NCBI GenBank assembly: GCA_018857735.1
Contig: JABMCL010000714.1
Span: 700,001 to 764,000, forward strand
Source: Alviniconcha marisindica
Taxonomy: Eukaryota; Mollusca; Gastropoda; Provannidae
DNA: 64,000 nt
Reading direction: 5' to 3'
Under the pieces are notes generated by a model. That model was not told where the DNA came from. It saw nothing but the letters and a program-made list of their open reading frames with translations, and did not search any database. Below, piece by piece: positions 63,209 to 64,000 of this stretch. Positions within the stretch are counted from its first letter, which is position 1. Every line of letters begins with the position of its first letter. The position numbers were made by a program, and so were the translations under genes.

Positions 63209-64000
63209 TTAAAGTCTTTCAGAATATACAGATGCATGATACTGATTAAACAAAATAACATGATGAAGATGACCGATGGAATTAATGCGGCAAAGTTCAA
63301 AATTGGCTAAGCATAAAAGATTTGAGATGTGAGTTTTCATGGTCAAGTGACAATCAAGTGTAACACCAAGGTTCTTGACAGTCTGACATGGGAACAGATG
63401 CACTACCTATAGCCACAGAGTCTGGGAAGGAGGAAGAGAGAGACCTAGGCTCTCTAACAGAGGATACAATCATTGCTTCGGTCTGGTCATCATTGAGTTC
63501 AAGTTTGTTTACTGTCATCCAGGTTTTGATATCATCAAAAGACTTCAGCATGGAAAGGAGATCTGGGATTTGATGAGAGGCCACAGATTTCTGGAGTTGA
63601 GTCATCAGCATATGAGTGGTAAAAGACAGAGTGGTTTTTAATGACAGTGGAAAGAGAAGCTGTGTAAAGAACAAAGAATATAGGTCCAAGGACTGATCCC
63701 TGTGGAATACCAAATGAGATGGGAGTTGGCTCAGAGGTGTGGCAGTGAATACTGACAGACTGGGTGTGGTTTGTAAGGTATGACGAAAACCATTCTATAG
63801 CTGTGCCTTGTATTCCAAAATCATGGTGAAGTTGGTGGAGTAATATGCCATGGTCTATCATACTGAAGGCTGCTGACAAGTCCAAAAGAGTGAGCAGAAA
63901 AACATTTCCAGCATCTAAAGAGAGCAGAAGGTTACTATTTTCAGAAACATAGTTTTGTTGCTATGCCCAGGTCAGCAACTATAGTGGTTGTTTGCAGAGA
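63209..64000 (-). pseudogene. Frameshifted non-LTR reverse transcriptase fragment
   Basis: Minus-strand frames show the RVT_1 core of a CR1/L2/Jockey-like LINE: LLLSLDAGNVFLLTLLDLSA, AAFSMIDHGILLHQL, GIPQGSVLGPIFFVLYTA and the catalytic YADD near 63,610. The frame breaks right after YADD, continuing as TQLQKSVAS in another frame, and breaks again before NLGVTLDCHL. A stop lies at about 63,961. It runs off the right edge. Same strand as CSPP1, inside its intron. Confidence 0.9.

Noticed and set aside
63354..63713. Separate gene on the minus strand
   Set aside because: It continues the reverse transcriptase after a frameshift at YADD; part of the LINE fragment.

Overview
The window is nuclear DNA from an animal. 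It carries a spliced gene with GT-AG introns, is very rich in CA, CT and GA microsatellites and homopolymer G/C tracts, and holds degenerate non-LTR retrotransposon pieces, foldback elements and minisatellites. The repeat style suggests a mollusc, perhaps a marine gastropod. That is inference from repeat character only; no sequence here proves the species.

The one protein-coding gene I can support lies on the minus strand and fills most of the window, from about 60,958 down to a stop codon at 14,008-14,010. I assembled 36 coding exons (w1-w36 in 5' to 3' order) by reading splice sites and checking reading phase by hand. They total 3,114 nt (about 1,037 codons). Joined in order they match centrosome and spindle pole-associated protein 1 (CSPP1) along its length: the YEEML/KKR region, the KRRQKEQYRVDL segment, the DEAYNFYATRNPL motif, the hallmark [16 protein letters not shown] motif, the long E/R/K coiled coil, two SPxVPA motifs, the MRQQLQ helix, the DVFETAL and LEAQQAALLRQQ segments, NVDRLAKKNEDRLRRL, DPDDV and the TW near the C-terminus. 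The first roughly 200 residues expected from vertebrate CSPP1 are absent and should lie beyond 64,000. Several exons are very small (15, 18 and 22 nt). Two junctions (w4/w5 and w14/w15) do not keep phase and probably hide further microexons.

Layout: 1-11,280 is intergenic DNA downstream of the gene. It holds a foldback element, a 1.7-kb minisatellite, many microsatellites, a LINE 3' fragment, a tRNA-like element and two copies of a dispersed repeat. 11,284-14,007 is a probable CSPP1 3' UTR. 14,008-60,958 holds CSPP1 exons and introns; the introns carry minisatellites, a foldback (MITE-like) family, a 39-bp-arm hairpin, a 580-bp purine tract and a LINE 3' end. 60,959-64,000 is the next upstream intron and contains a frameshifted reverse transcriptase fragment.

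I found no convincing undescribed biological system. The most unusual points are the intronic minisatellite that changes unit length from 46 to 50 bp, the partial duplication of the CSPP1 signature exon, the microexons, and inverted repeat copies that bracket blocks of CSPP1 exons.
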